Source of the DNA: JBCFBK01 sp038562555
Lineage (GTDB): Bacteria > Bacteroidota > Bacteroidia > Bacteroidales > Prolixibacteraceae
Assembly (NCBI GenBank): GCA_038562555.1
Contig: JBCFBK010000012.1
Span: 49,847 to 113,846, forward strand
Length of the DNA: 64,000 nucleotides
Direction: 5' to 3'
Part shown: in pieces, positions 1 through 8,565 of the stretch
How the letters are laid out: every line of letters starts with the position of its first letter
How positions within the stretch are numbered: the first letter of the stretch is position 1
The notes under the pieces: model-generated
Told to the model about the DNA's origin: nothing
The model's input: the letters and a program-made list of their open reading frames with translations, nothing else
The model's database searches: none
Made by a program: the position numbers and the translations under genes

Positions 1-2
1 TC

Positions 3-419
3 ATTTATACAGGATATGCTTCGTTGTTTTCGTTCACGGTCCTGATTTTTTTGCATGAACTTTTGCATGCTTTCGCCTATTGGCTGTGCGGTATAAGGAA
101 TCTGAAAGCGGGGGCGATGTTAAACAAGTTTGTTTTTTACGTGATGGCCGACAGGGAGGTAATCGGATTCAGGGCTTTCCGGATCGTGGCGTATGCTCCG
201 CTGGTGACCGTGAAGGTGGTTTGTCTGGTGTGGGGCATCCTGTATTGGTCCACACCTGGTGCTTACTTTTTTTTCAGTGTGATGTGCATTCATTCCCTCT
301 TCTGCGGCGGCGATATAGCGATGCTGGCATTTTATCAGGCGCATGCTGACAGGGAGATTTATAATTATGACGATCCCGCGCATGGGAAAAGCTTTTTTTA
401 CGCCAGAAGGGGGAAATAA
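3..419 (+). CDS. DUF3267-like membrane zincin (5' partial)
   Basis: The frame is open from base 3 with no start codon before it, so the gene begins left of the window; a TTG at 24 is probably internal. The visible part is hydrophobic, with about three membrane segments, and carries an HELLH (HExxH) zinc-peptidase signature right after the first segment. This arrangement is typical of the DUF3267 putative zincin family of membrane-embedded metallopeptidases. The C-terminus is short and charged. The substrate is unknown. The next gene starts 140 bases downstream, and I see no clear terminator between them. The family call is by motif and topology only. Confidence 0.6.
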   Translation: MYTGYASLFSFTVLIFLHELLHAFAYWLCGIRNLKAGAMLNKFVFYVMADREVIGFRAFRIVAYAPLVTVKVVCLVWGILYWSTPGAYFFFSVMCIHSLFCGGDIAMLAFYQAHADREIYNYDDPAHGKSFFYARRGK

Positions 420-562
420 CTACGATACTGAAAGGAAAAACGTTCGAGGACAGCTACTGTAAACTTTTAGGCATAAAGTTTGTTTTTGGCAAAGCATTTA
501 TCTGTTTGAGGAAATAAGTAAAAGTTCATAAAATCAGCCGTGTTTATAGTAAAAACAAACTT

Positions 563-1255
563 ATGAAGAAAATTATTTTTGCCATTTTTGCTTTCACAGC
601 AACCGCCTCTTTCGCTCAAAATCAATTGGAAGAACTGACATTTGATGACACACAGAATTCGGAAGTATTTCAGAAAATTAAGAATAACACACGGGTTTTA
701 AGATATGTCGCTGCAGATGGTTTGCCGCTGCTGGTGGGCGATACACTGATTCTGGGATACCCGACGGGAAGTACGACTTCAACCACCGGAATCGGTGCTG
801 GCGAAAAAGTTGGCGTTGGAGTGGCCAGGTCGCAAACCCGGAATAATTACGCCATGATTTTCTATGGTAAGCAAGGCGGAATGAGTACGGTTCTGAACGC
901 CACAACACCCGGTGAAGGGGCTGAAAATGTGGGTGCCAATATGCAGGAAGAAATCGTGGTTATTGCTGAAATGAAAGTTTTTCATAAAGGAAGCGCGAAA
1001 AAGCCCCTTGCTTTGAATGTTTTGTTGGGAGAACCAAATGGAAGGGCGTTCGGTATCTATAAATATCTTTCCGTTCTGGATTATGAAAAAGCGGTGATCG
1101 CCGGAGAGATCAGAAGCCTGTATGCCCCTTTAACACGGGAAGCAGCCATCGCTAAGCTCAAGGAAGCCAAAGAACTGCTCGATCTTGGTCTGATGAGTGA
1201 ATCCGATTACGAAAAGATGAAGCAGGAACTGGGTCCCATTATCATGAACAAATAA
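563..1255 (+). CDS. Secreted protein with C-terminal SHOCT-like domain
   Basis: The protein has 230 residues. A signal peptide (MKKIIFAIFAFTATASFAQ) is followed by a glycine/threonine-rich central region (about residues 60-120) with no family I recognise. The last 35 residues match the pattern of SHOCT oligomerisation domains: a helix, then LLDLGLMSESDYEKMKQEL. SHOCT domains are normally appended to other modules and hold subunits together. The export signal suggests a periplasmic or outer-membrane-associated role. The start is a clear ATG after an A-rich leader. It lies 66 bases before the AraC-type gene, but I see nothing linking them functionally. Confidence 0.65.
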   Translation: MKKIIFAIFAFTATASFAQNQLEELTFDDTQNSEVFQKIKNNTRVLRYVAADGLPLLVGDTLILGYPTGSTTSTTGIGAGEKVGVGVARSQTRNNYAMIFYGKQGGMSTVLNATTPGEGAENVGANMQEEIVVIAEMKVFHKGSAKKPLALNVLLGEPNGRAFGIYKYLSVLDYEKAVIAGEIRSLYAPLTREAAIAKLKEAKELLDLGLMSESDYEKMKQELGPIIMNK

Positions 1256-1320
1256 GATCAAAGATCCCGTGAACTTCGTTGCTTCCTGAATCCGGGATTT
1301 TCAACACATAACGAGACCTC

Positions 1321-2190
1321 TTGAAAAAGACGATTAAAAAATATGATTTTTTTAAGACCAAATATGGTGATGAACTTCTGATTGACCTGGTCCGGCTGGA
1401 GTCGTTAGAGAAATACCTGATCGAAGATTGCCCGCATTACCTGAGCTATTACGATATTACGCTCCTAACAGGAGGTAAAGGTTTTTTTAGTATTGACCAA
1501 TTCCGGTATCCAATCCGGGAAAATATTGTTTTATTTTCTTCGCCCGGACAGGTACGGTATTGGGATTATGAGCTTTTGCCGGAAGGTTATGTTTTGCTTT
1601 TTGAAGAGGAATTCCTGAGTAGTTTTTTAAATGACGCACGGTTTGTGGAGGGCCTGAAGTTTTTTAATACAGCGCCCAATCCCCCAGAACTGACACTTGA
1701 AGAAGCAGATTCTCAATACCTGATCAAATTAATGCAAGATGTTGAACAGGAAGTAAGGACATTCAGCAGTAATGATAAACAAATATTGAGAGCACTGCTT
1801 TATCAGGTTTTGGTATGGCTCAACAGAAAGTATACCGCCGTTTATCCTTCTGACGATAAAACTGATTTTAACAGGCATATCCGGGAGTATATCAGGCTGG
1901 TCAACCGGGAATTTGCCCGACAGCATTCCGTTTCTTACTATGCAGACGTTTTAAGCATCACTTCAGGTCATTTGAACGATTTATGCTTGTTTCATCTGGG
2001 AACAGGTGCGAAACAGTTTATTCAAAACAGGATTACCACAGAAGCCAAACGGCTCCTGCTCTATTCCGATCTGCAGGTCGCTGAGATAGCTCAGCGTTTA
2101 AGCTTCGAAGATGCATCGTATTTTGTTCGACGGTTTCGCCAAACCACCGGAATGACCCCTCTTGCATTCAGGAAGTGCAGAAATCCTTGA
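1321..2190 (+). CDS. AraC-family transcriptional regulator
   Basis: The protein has 289 residues. The N-terminal part (about 20-160) has the beta-rich layout of a cupin-type AraC sensor domain. The last 100 residues hold the two helix-turn-helix units; the second contains VAEIAQRLSFEDASYFVRRF followed by TGMTPLAFRK, the classic AraC signature. It should bind DNA and control nearby or distant promoters in response to an unknown ligand. The start is TTG at 1321; no in-frame ATG gives a complete N-terminus. It is followed after 86 bases by a small NTF2-like lipoprotein gene with its own -7 box, a plausible but unproven target. Confidence 0.85.
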   Translation: MKKTIKKYDFFKTKYGDELLIDLVRLESLEKYLIEDCPHYLSYYDITLLTGGKGFFSIDQFRYPIRENIVLFSSPGQVRYWDYELLPEGYVLLFEEEFLSSFLNDARFVEGLKFFNTAPNPPELTLEEADSQYLIKLMQDVEQEVRTFSSNDKQILRALLYQVLVWLNRKYTAVYPSDDKTDFNRHIREYIRLVNREFARQHSVSYYADVLSITSGHLNDLCLFHLGTGAKQFIQNRITTEAKRLLLYSDLQVAEIAQRLSFEDASYFVRRFRQTTGMTPLAFRKCRNP

Positions 2191-2242
2191 AAAGTGCTGT
2201 TTTCCCCTGATTTCTTCCGGCAGGTTTAAGAAAGTGAAGCCA

Positions 2243-2250
2243 TACCTTTG
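2243..2250 (+). promoter_or_regulatory. Bacteroidota -7 box upstream of the NTF2-like lipoprotein
   Basis: TACCTTTG matches TAnnTTTG and is followed by GCAG, a common start-site context in this phylum. It lies 26 bases upstream of the ATG at 2277. No good TTTG sits 19 bases upstream, so the -33 element is weak, which would suit a gene needing an activator such as the AraC protein just before it. Confidence 0.45.
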
Positions 2251-2276
2251 CAGATAAACAACTAAAAACTAATGAC

Positions 2277-2738
2277 ATGAAACCATTTGTATTAATCGTC
2301 CTGATGGTGACAATTTTTTTGGCCTGTTCTCAGGAAAGTGAAATCTCGAAACGAATAATTGCTTTGGAGAAAGCAGCTCTTGAACGCTGGATGAACGGAG
2401 ATGTACAGGGCTATTTGGAACTATATGCCGACGATGTCACCTATTTTGATCCGATGCTGGAAAAACGTTTGGATGGATTAAAAGAACTCACAGAACTCTA
2501 TGAGCCCTGGCAAGGGAAAATAAAAGCTTCGGGATATGAGGTGATCGCTCCTGAAGTTCAGGCGGATGAAAACACGGCAGTACTTACGTTCAATTTGATT
2601 AGTTCTGCAGGTGATACAACTTATAAATGGAACTGCACGGAGGTATACCGGAAGGAAAAAGGAGGTAAATGGAAAATCGTCCATTCACATTGGTCATATA
2701 CAAAACCGGATCTGAAAAATGAGGACACTCCGGTTTAG
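2277..2738 (+). CDS. NTF2-like (SnoaL/DUF4440-type) lipoprotein
   Basis: The protein has 153 residues. The signal sequence ends in a lipobox (FLAC, Cys at about residue 17), so the mature protein should be lipid-anchored. The body has the layout of an NTF2-like cone fold: an N-terminal helix with ALERWMNGDVQGYLELYADD, a middle strand pair, and a C-terminal WKIVHSHWS strand. Such small proteins bind hydrophobic ligands or act as isomerases, but nothing here fixes a substrate. It lies downstream of the AraC-type gene and before a bidirectional terminator. Confidence 0.7.
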   Translation: MKPFVLIVLMVTIFLACSQESEISKRIIALEKAALERWMNGDVQGYLELYADDVTYFDPMLEKRLDGLKELTELYEPWQGKIKASGYEVIAPEVQADENTAVLTFNLISSAGDTTYKWNCTEVYRKEKGGKWKIVHSHWSYTKPDLKNEDTPV

Positions 2739-2765
2739 TATTGGCTTTTTACAGTAATTTCACGA

Positions 2766-2797
2766 AAAAGAGCCACAACTCATGTTGTAGCTCTTTT
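2766..2797. terminator. Bidirectional intrinsic terminator
   Basis: The arms AAAAGAGCCACAAC and GTTGTAGCTCTTTT pair over 14 positions with one mismatch around a 4-base loop, with T-runs on both strands. It separates the + strand lipoprotein gene from the - strand tRNA-Ala. Confidence 0.8.
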
Positions 2798-2801
2798 CAG
2801 G

Positions 2802-2875
2802 TGGAGAATATCGGAATCGAACCGATGACCTTTTGACTGCCAGTCAAACGCTCTAGCCAACTGAGCTAATCCCCC
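2802..2875 (-). tRNA. tRNA-Ala (anticodon GGC)
   Basis: The reverse strand folds as a full cloverleaf. The acceptor GGGGGAT pairs with ATTCTCC (two G-T wobbles). The D arm is GCTC...GAGC, the anticodon stem TTTGA/TCAAA encloses the loop CTGGCAG (anticodon GGC, reading GCC), and the T arm is ATCGG-TTCGATT-CCGAT. The discriminator is A, and the CCA end is not encoded. Length is 74 bases. It appears to be a single-gene unit ended by the hairpin at 2766-2797. Confidence 0.93.
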
Positions 2876-2886
2876 GTTTGAGCGCA

Positions 2887-2894
2887 CAAATATA
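2887..2894 (-). promoter_or_regulatory. -7 box for tRNA-Ala
   Basis: On the reverse strand this reads TATATTTG, matching TAnnTTTG, 11 bases upstream of the tRNA 5' end. No good -33 TTTG is visible at the usual distance. Confidence 0.4.
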
Positions 2895-2974
2895 GGAATA
2901 TTTTTAAATTGCAGTAAATCCGGCGGCGGAAAATATTTCGCAGGCAAAATTTTTGAGGGTCGATAAGTGGAAAG

Positions 2975-4378
2975 CTATTGTTGTTTCCTCAGCTTTTTCA
3001 TTAACCAATACACAGGTACCCCAAGCAGGGTCAGGGTTAATCCGATGGCAGCTTCCCGGGGGCGTGCCAGAATGGTATTGAAAAGCAGGCCGATACAGAA
3101 AAGAATAAAAATAGCCGGCACAATCGGGTACCCCCAGACTTTGTAAGGCCGGTGTGCATCAGGCAGGCGGTATCTTAATATGAAAACACCCAGGGTGGTG
3201 GCCCCGTAAAAAATAAAAACGGCAAAAATGATCATGTCTGTCAGTTGATCGAAGGTACCTGACAGGACGAGAAACGAGGCCCAGATTCCCTGCCATAAAA
3301 GCGAGCCGGAAGGGACGCCGGCTTTATTGATTTTCGCGATACCCTGAAAGAAAAGACCTTCACGGGCCATGGCATAATAAGGACGTGCACCGGTAAGGAT
3401 ACTGGCATTTGTGCAACCCAATGTTGTAATCAGGATGAGCAGTGAAATGAACAGAACACCACCATCCCCCCAAAACACCCGCACAGCTTCAACGGCGGCA
3501 ATTTGATTTGTCGATTCATGAATGCGGAGGAGTTGCGGAACGGAGAGGAGTGACAGATAGGTCATATTAACCAGTAAATAAATGGCAATAACGACGAATA
3601 CGCCGATTACAATACCCAGCGGGATGTTTCTTTTCGCATCTTTAATCTCTCCGCCGATAAAGCCCACTGAAACCCAACCCTGGTAAGCCCAAAAAGCGGC
3701 CAGCATGGCCGTGTAAAAGGAGGAAAGGGTGACGGGATGGAGATTAGCCGCACCTGAAGTGAACGCGTTGGCCGGGCGGGAAGCGGCACTGTCCAGCCCA
3801 AAAACAACAATCATGGCAAGCCCCGTGCCTACCAGAAACAGCAGGAATTTGCTGACGCCCGCCCCACTTTTCAGACCTGATATATTCACGAAAGTAAGCG
3901 CCAGGATAGCGAGAATCGCCGTTAACTTGATACCCGAGTCCTGAAAGGGGAAAAAAATATTCCCGATAGAAAACTGACTCAGGGAGGGGAATAAATCAGT
4001 AATTGGAATTATACTGTTCAGCGATTGGGCAAAAACATAAGCCAGCGACGAAATGGTCGCCGTCTGAATAACCGTAAACAAAGACCAGCCATACAGGAAG
4101 GCAAAAAACCGGTTGTATATTTTTTTAAGATAGACGAATTCCCCACCCGTATCAGCGAGCATTCCTGCAATTTCGGCATTACTCAGCGCACCAAACAGCG
4201 TAATAATTCCCCCGGCTGTCCAGGCCAGCAGGATCCATAACGGTGAGTTCAGCTCCGCCGCCATAGGGGCAATTTTTTTATAGACACCAGACCCGAGGAT
4301 GTTGGCAATGACAAAAATCATAACATATCCCAGTCCAAGTCTTCCCACCATGCTCCGCCGACCGCACATATACATCAA
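2975..4378 (-). CDS. APC-family amino acid permease
   Basis: The protein has up to 467 residues with about twelve hydrophobic segments. The first segment holds IANILGSGVYKKIAP, the glycine-rich GSG substrate-binding loop of the amino acid-polyamine-organocation family. The later WAYQGWVSVGFIGGEIKDAK stretch fits the TM6 unwound helix. It should move an amino acid or polyamine across the inner membrane; the substrate cannot be read from sequence. The listed start gives a short, charged N-terminal extension; the ATG ten codons in (just before VGRLGLGY) would fit the family better. Its leader contains a strong hairpin with a T-run (4403-4451). Confidence 0.85.
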   Translation of the reverse strand: MMYMCGRRSMVGRLGLGYVMIFVIANILGSGVYKKIAPMAAELNSPLWILLAWTAGGIITLFGALSNAEIAGMLADTGGEFVYLKKIYNRFFAFLYGWSLFTVIQTATISSLAYVFAQSLNSIIPITDLFPSLSQFSIGNIFFPFQDSGIKLTAILAILALTFVNISGLKSGAGVSKFLLFLVGTGLAMIVVFGLDSAASRPANAFTSGAANLHPVTLSSFYTAMLAAFWAYQGWVSVGFIGGEIKDAKRNIPLGIVIGVFVVIAIYLLVNMTYLSLLSVPQLLRIHESTNQIAAVEAVRVFWGDGGVLFISLLILITTLGCTNASILTGARPYYAMAREGLFFQGIAKINKAGVPSGSLLWQGIWASFLVLSGTFDQLTDMIIFAVFIFYGATTLGVFILRYRLPDAHRPYKVWGYPIVPAIFILFCIGLLFNTILARPREAAIGLTLTLLGVPVYWLMKKLRKQQ

Positions 4379-4729
4379 TCATTAAATTTTCCCTAAAATA
4401 GCAAAAAAATATGACCGATATGGGCGGATAACCCGTGACCTCGGTCATATTCTGAGGATCAGGGAAGCGATCGGCATTTTTGGTTTGATTTTTGTGGTTT
4501 GACAGGATTATATACTGAAACCGGTAACGGCTGTTTTTGACAGGTTCAGCATACTTTTTAACTGTGCTGTACGTTTCCGTTTTAACGGTTGCGCAGTGAC
4601 GGATCGCAATATAAAATCAGATCGGAAGAATATTTTATCCGTTTGATTGCTTTTGAAGATTATTTTTTATCTTTAAACCCTCGTTGAGGAAGATGTTTTT
4701 GTAACATAATAAAATGTTAATACCGAATT
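4379..4729. other. Gene-free divergent spacer (351 bp)
   Basis: This lies between the divergent permease and tonB genes. Apart from the hairpin at 4403-4451 and a one-mismatch -7-like TATCTTTA about 60 bases before tonB, I see no open frame, RNA gene or repeat. Confidence 0.5.
4403..4451 (-). promoter_or_regulatory. Terminator-like hairpin in the permease leader
   Basis: An 11-base perfect inverted repeat (AATATGACCGA / TCGGTCATATT) encloses 22 bases and, on the reverse strand, runs straight into seven T. It lies about 25 bases upstream of the permease start, in the orientation that would stop transcription before the gene. It may be an attenuator, or the repeat may be a regulator-binding palindrome; sequence alone cannot decide. 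Confidence 0.45.
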
Positions 4730-5416
4730 ATGGAATTGAAGAAATCACCGAAAGCTGATCTAGAGAGCAAAAGAGGCACTTTTGTTCAGATCGGGTTAGT
4801 GATCTCACTTGGCCTCTGTTTACTGGCATTTGAATGGTCCACTAAGGCAGGGAAAGCTGCTTCTCTTGGAACAGTTGCACAACAGGAGGTAGAAGATGAG
4901 ATCATTCCGATTACCCGCCAGGAAGAAGTAAAACCACCGCCACCGCCACCGCCGCCAAAAGTTGTGGAGGTCCTGAATATTGTTGATGACGAAACTGATA
5001 TCGATGAAGAGTTGGACATTCAGGATACGGAAGCGGATGATAAGACTGTTATCGATGTAGCTCCGATTATCCGCCAGGAAGAAGAACAGGCTGAAGAAAG
5101 TCAGGTCTTCTTTATTGTGGAGGACATGCCCGAATTCCCCGGAGGTGAACTTGCATTACGCAAGTTTATTGCAAATGCAATCAAGTATCCGGTGATTGCT
5201 CAGGAAAATGGAATCCAGGGGAAAGTTTACGTGAATTTCGTTGTCGATAAGGATGGAAGTATCACGAACGCAAAAATCGCCCGGGGAGTCGATCCTTCAC
5301 TGGATAAAGAAGCTCTTCGTGTAGTGAATAGCCTGCCAAAGTGGAAACCAGGTATGCAGCGTGGGAAACCTGTTAAGGTATCCTACACCGTGCCAATCAG
5401 CTTTGTTTTGCAGTAA
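4730..5416 (+). CDS. TonB-family energy transducer
   Basis: The protein has 228 residues: a short cytoplasmic N-terminus, one membrane anchor (about residues 20-40), a linker with the PPPPPPPP run and an acidic repeat, then a C-terminal TonB domain (about 140-228). That domain shows the Bacteroidota pattern MPEFPGGELALRKFI... GKVYVNFVVDKDGSI... PKWKPG...VPISFVLQ. It should couple the proton-motive-force machinery ExbBD to outer-membrane TonB-dependent transporters; no exbBD genes lie nearby. The gene stands alone and is closed by the terminator at 5437-5480. Confidence 0.92.
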   Translation: MELKKSPKADLESKRGTFVQIGLVISLGLCLLAFEWSTKAGKAASLGTVAQQEVEDEIIPITRQEEVKPPPPPPPPKVVEVLNIVDDETDIDEELDIQDTEADDKTVIDVAPIIRQEEEQAEESQVFFIVEDMPEFPGGELALRKFIANAIKYPVIAQENGIQGKVYVNFVVDKDGSITNAKIARGVDPSLDKEALRVVNSLPKWKPGMQRGKPVKVSYTVPISFVLQ

Positions 5417-5436
5417 GATTTGTGTTAAACGCACAT

Positions 5437-5480
5437 AAAATCCTGGTTTCGAACAATTGATTCGGGACCAGGATTTTTTT
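5437..5480 (+). terminator. Intrinsic terminator after tonB
   Basis: AAAATCCTGGT pairs with ACCAGGATTTT across a 19-base loop, followed by a T-run. Confidence 0.75.
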
Positions 5481-5498
5481 ATTAATAAACTTTTTTGA

Positions 5499-6713
5499 AT
5501 GATTGATAACTCTGTTAAGCCTGAAACGGTTGTGCTGGTTGGACTTATCACCCAGAATCAGGATGAAAAACAAGCGAGGGAGTACCTCGAAGAACTCGAG
5601 TTTCTTGCAGATACGGCTGGCGCCGTCGTGGCGAAGCATTTTTTTCAGCGGCTGGAAATACCTAATTATGCCACTTTTGTGGGGTCGGGTAAGCTCCTTG
5701 AAATTCAGGAATATATTAAACTCCATGAGATTGATACGGTTATTTTTGATGATGAACTCAGCGCCACCCAGTTAAGGAATATTGAAAAGACGCTGGAGTG
5801 TAAAGTGCTTGACCGTACAAATCTGATTTTGGATATTTTTGCGAAAAGGGCGCAAACCGCTCATGCGAAAACCCAGGTTGAGCTGGCGCAGTATCAGTAT
5901 ATGTTGCCGCGGCTGACACGTATGTGGACGCATCTTGAACGACAGCGTGGCGGGATCGGCATGCGTGGTCCGGGGGAAACGCAGATTGAAACCGACCGGC
6001 GTATTATTCTCGATAAAATTGCCCTGCTGAAAGAACAGCTCATTAAAATTGACAAACAGAAAGCTACCCAGCGGAAGAACCGCGGGAAGATGGTCCGCGT
6101 GGCGCTGGTCGGATATACCAACGTAGGAAAATCGACGATCATGAATGTATTGTCCAAATCGGAGGTTTTTGCAGAAAATAAGCTTTTTGCAACGCTGGAT
6201 ACTACGGTGCGGAAAGTTGTGATTGAAAATATTCCTTTTTTATTGTCCGACACCGTCGGTTTTATCCGGAAACTTCCGCACGATCTGGTTGAGTCGTTCA
6301 AATCGACACTTGATGAGGTTCGTGAGGCCGATTTGCTGGTACATGTAGTTGATATTTCTCATCCCGGTTTCGAGGAACAAATCCATACGGTAAACCAGAC
6401 CTTAAGTGAGATTAACGCTGGAGATAAGCCGACGATTTTTATTTTCAATAAAATCGATGCTTTTCAATACAATAAAAAAGATGACGACGATTTAAGTCAG
6501 CGGACACGGGATAATTATTCGCTCGAAGAGTTGAAGGAAACCTGGATCGGGAAAAAGAGCACGCCGTCGCTGTTTATATCGGCTACTGAAAAAATCAATG
6601 TGAACGAGTTTAAAAGCGTCTTGTATGAAGAGGTGAAAAAAATCCATATCACCCGTTTTCCGTACAATGATTTCTTATTTGATACCGAATTTGAAAGTCC
6701 CGCCAAGGGCTGA
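5499..6713 (+). CDS. hflX: GTPase HflX
   Basis: The protein has 404 residues, close to the usual length. The N-terminal HflX domain (about 20-120) contains the glycine-rich VGSGKLLEI, and the middle segment has RGPGETQIETDRR. The GTPase domain starts near residue 205 with G1 GYTNVGKST, then DTVGFIRKLPHDLVESF (G3) and NKID (G4). HflX binds the 50S subunit and splits stalled or stress-inactivated ribosomes. The gene has its own short leader after the tonB terminator and ends at a strong bidirectional terminator. Confidence 0.95.
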   Translation: MIDNSVKPETVVLVGLITQNQDEKQAREYLEELEFLADTAGAVVAKHFFQRLEIPNYATFVGSGKLLEIQEYIKLHEIDTVIFDDELSATQLRNIEKTLECKVLDRTNLILDIFAKRAQTAHAKTQVELAQYQYMLPRLTRMWTHLERQRGGIGMRGPGETQIETDRRIILDKIALLKEQLIKIDKQKATQRKNRGKMVRVALVGYTNVGKSTIMNVLSKSEVFAENKLFATLDTTVRKVVIENIPFLLSDTVGFIRKLPHDLVESFKSTLDEVREADLLVHVVDISHPGFEEQIHTVNQTLSEINAGDKPTIFIFNKIDAFQYNKKDDDDLSQRTRDNYSLEELKETWIGKKSTPSLFISATEKINVNEFKSVLYEEVKKIHITRFPYNDFLFDTEFESPAKG

Positions 6714-6730
6714 GTTTCCTCAATATCTAC

Positions 6731-6770
6731 CAATAAAAAAGCAGTAGCATATGCCACTGCTTTTTTATTG
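6731..6770. terminator. Bidirectional terminator between hflX and rpsP
   Basis: A perfect 15-base inverted repeat (CAATAAAAAAGCAGT and its complement) encloses 10 bases, giving U-tracts in both directions. It serves the convergent hflX (+) and rpsP (-) genes. Confidence 0.9.
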
Positions 6771-6817
6771 GTTATCGCTGTGTATTAAGCAATTCTTAAC
6801 AACAGTGCCGGCTTGCC

Positions 6818-7420
6818 TTATTCGGCTGCCTTTTCTTCGTCTGAAGCAGCTTCTTCGGCTGGAGCATCAGCAGGCTCTCCCTCTGCAGGCTCTTCAGCCG
6901 GGGCTTCTTCCTGTACAGGCTTTTCCTTAGCTGCCTTTTCTGCCGCTGCTGCAGCCGCAAGGTCAGCTTCTTTTTTGGACAGAGCTGCTGCTCTTTCCTC
7001 GTTAACTTTCGCTTCTGCTTCGAGACGGGCTTTCTTTTCGGATTCTGATTCTTTTGTCAAACGGTCCTTTTTGCTCTGGATTTTTGAATCTTTTTCAGTC
7101 ATCCAAACCTTAAAACGGCGTTCGGCTTCTTCTTCAGTGAAAGCACCTTTTGCTACACCACCAAGCAAATGTTTCATGTACAAAACACCTTTGTACGATA
7201 AAATAGCCCGGGCAGTGTCGGTAGGTTGAGCACCTTTGTTGAGCCAGGATATAGCTTTGTCAAAATCAAGATCGATCGTAGCAGGATTAGTATTGGGATC
7301 ATAATTTCCAATCCTTTCAATGTAACGACCATCTCGTGGTGCCCTGCTATCAGCTACCACAATGTGGTAATAAGCGTGACGTTTGCGACCATGTCGCTGC
7401 AATCTGATTTTTGCTGGCAT
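6818..7420 (-). CDS. rpsP: 30S ribosomal protein S16 with long C-terminal tail
   Basis: The protein has 200 residues. The first 85 or so are a normal S16 core (MPAKIRLQRHGRKRHAYYHI, then DSRAPRDGRYIERIGNYDP). S16 is needed for 30S assembly. The remaining 115 residues form an extension rich in Ala, Glu and Lys, coiled-coil-like at first (about 90-150) and then Ala/Glu/Pro-rich and disordered. Such tails are common in Bacteroidota S16; ordinary S16 is 80-100 residues. The gene is monocistronic here, not with rimM/trmD as in many bacteria. A -7 box lies upstream at 7464-7471. Confidence 0.97.
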   Translation of the reverse strand: MPAKIRLQRHGRKRHAYYHIVVADSRAPRDGRYIERIGNYDPNTNPATIDLDFDKAISWLNKGAQPTDTARAILSYKGVLYMKHLLGGVAKGAFTEEEAERRFKVWMTEKDSKIQSKKDRLTKESESEKKARLEAEAKVNEERAAALSKKEADLAAAAAAEKAAKEKPVQEEAPAEEPAEGEPADAPAEEAASDEEKAAE

Positions 7421-7463
7421 TGAAATAAAATTTAATTGATAAACACCTTATAAAAATGTTGGG

Positions 7464-7471
7464 CAAAGATA
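7464..7471 (-). promoter_or_regulatory. -7 box for rpsP
   Basis: The reverse strand reads TATCTTTG, an exact TAnnTTTG match, 43 bases upstream of the rpsP start. The -33 element is not obvious. Confidence 0.5.
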
Positions 7472-7705
7472 TACTTTTATTTTTTATCGGAACTACTTCT
7501 TTTTCGGTAAATGATCTTAATTTTAATGCCAATTTTATTTTCGTCACACGAAAGTACTGAATTTCACGTTATGTGAGAGTTAGCATGATAAAGCAGGATT
7601 GAGGCTTTTCTCTATTTTGCAAAAAAAAATGTGCGCTCCGCAACCATTTCTGATTATTCGCATCTAACAGATATTTAGAGTAAATTTTAAAATTAATAAG
7701 AAGCT

Positions 7706-8431
7706 ATGAAAAAAATTTTTGCTAAGGTATTAATCCTTGTATTGTTTGCCGGCTTTGCCGCCTGTGATGATGAAGAAGTTGTCGCTGATGCAGCGGGCGA
7801 TGCTTTTATCGTTTCGAAATTGACGGGAGTTGGGCTGGAAGCGGACACTGTGTATGGTCTGGCATTACATGCCTTCGGAAATAAATCATTTTCGGCCGTT
7901 ACGGCCAAGGCACCCGACAATACCAGTTTCACGCTGAAGTCGTACAATGGCTACACCTATGATTATTATTATGAGACTGAAGAAGACGAGTTTGTGGCGA
8001 CGTTGCCTGACGAAGGAAATTACACTTTCGCCTGTTCCTTCACCACGGGTGAATCAGTGACTGCTGCCGATGAGCTTTCTGATGATGTCCTTTATCCGGT
8101 GAACATTACCAAAGCTGTGTATGATGATACTGACTCCCGGATTGAACTGGAATGGACCAGCGAGGAAGACGATGTTGACTATTACGTAATTTTCATGGAG
8201 AATGACGACGATGACATTGTTTATGTGAGTCAGGCGCTGGCTGGTACCGTTGACGATTTCAATATTTCGTCCAGTACCTATACCTGGGTAAACGGTGAAA
8301 CTCCTGAAAACGGAATGACCTACAAGGTGTCCATCAATGCATACATGTATGAAACCGCTGCCGGGGCTGATCTGAACATTCAGGCAAAATCTATTGCGAC
8401 TGCATCGGTAGTCTGGAATCCGGCTGACTGA
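7706..8431 (+). CDS. Acidic surface lipoprotein of unknown function
   Basis: The protein has 241 residues. The signal peptide ends in a lipobox (FAAC, Cys20) followed directly by DDEE, an acidic run of the kind that can act as a surface-export signal in Bacteroidota. The mature protein is very acidic and beta-rich. The C-terminal half (about 130-235) has the strand pattern and DYYVIFMENDDD / TYKVSINAYMYE features of a fibronectin type III-like sandwich. I recognise no enzyme motif. It stands alone between rpsP and prfB and is followed by a terminator. Confidence 0.7.
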   Translation: MKKIFAKVLILVLFAGFAACDDEEVVADAAGDAFIVSKLTGVGLEADTVYGLALHAFGNKSFSAVTAKAPDNTSFTLKSYNGYTYDYYYETEEDEFVATLPDEGNYTFACSFTTGESVTAADELSDDVLYPVNITKAVYDDTDSRIELEWTSEEDDVDYYVIFMENDDDDIVYVSQALAGTVDDFNISSSTYTWVNGETPENGMTYKVSINAYMYETAAGADLNIQAKSIATASVVWNPAD

Positions 8432-8454
8432 CAGAAAGCATATTTTGAACCGAG

Positions 8455-8487
8455 AAGAGCGGATTATGCAGATGGTCCGCTCTTTTT
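8455..8487 (+). terminator. Intrinsic terminator after the acidic lipoprotein
   Basis: AAGAGCGGA pairs with TCCGCTCTT, followed by a T-run, 23 bases after the stop codon. Confidence 0.75.
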
Positions 8488-8509
8488 GCGTCATTATATT
8501 TGTCTGAGG

Positions 8510-8540
8510 TTGAATAATCATCTTTGTTTTCCTACTTTTG
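8510..8540 (+). promoter_or_regulatory. Promoter of prfB
   Basis: TTG at 8510-8512 and TACTTTTG at 8533-8540 (an exact TAnnTTTG) are separated by 20 bases, close to the phylum's 19-base spacing. The -7 box lies 25 bases before the prfB ATG. Another TATATTTG at 8495-8502 could serve as an alternative. Confidence 0.55.
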
Positions 8541-8565
8541 TTAACGGACTAAAACAAAAATAGCT

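Noticed and set aside
6813..7229. Ser/Ala-rich open frame on the + strand
   Set aside because: It is the antisense shadow of the Ala/Glu-rich tail of S16.
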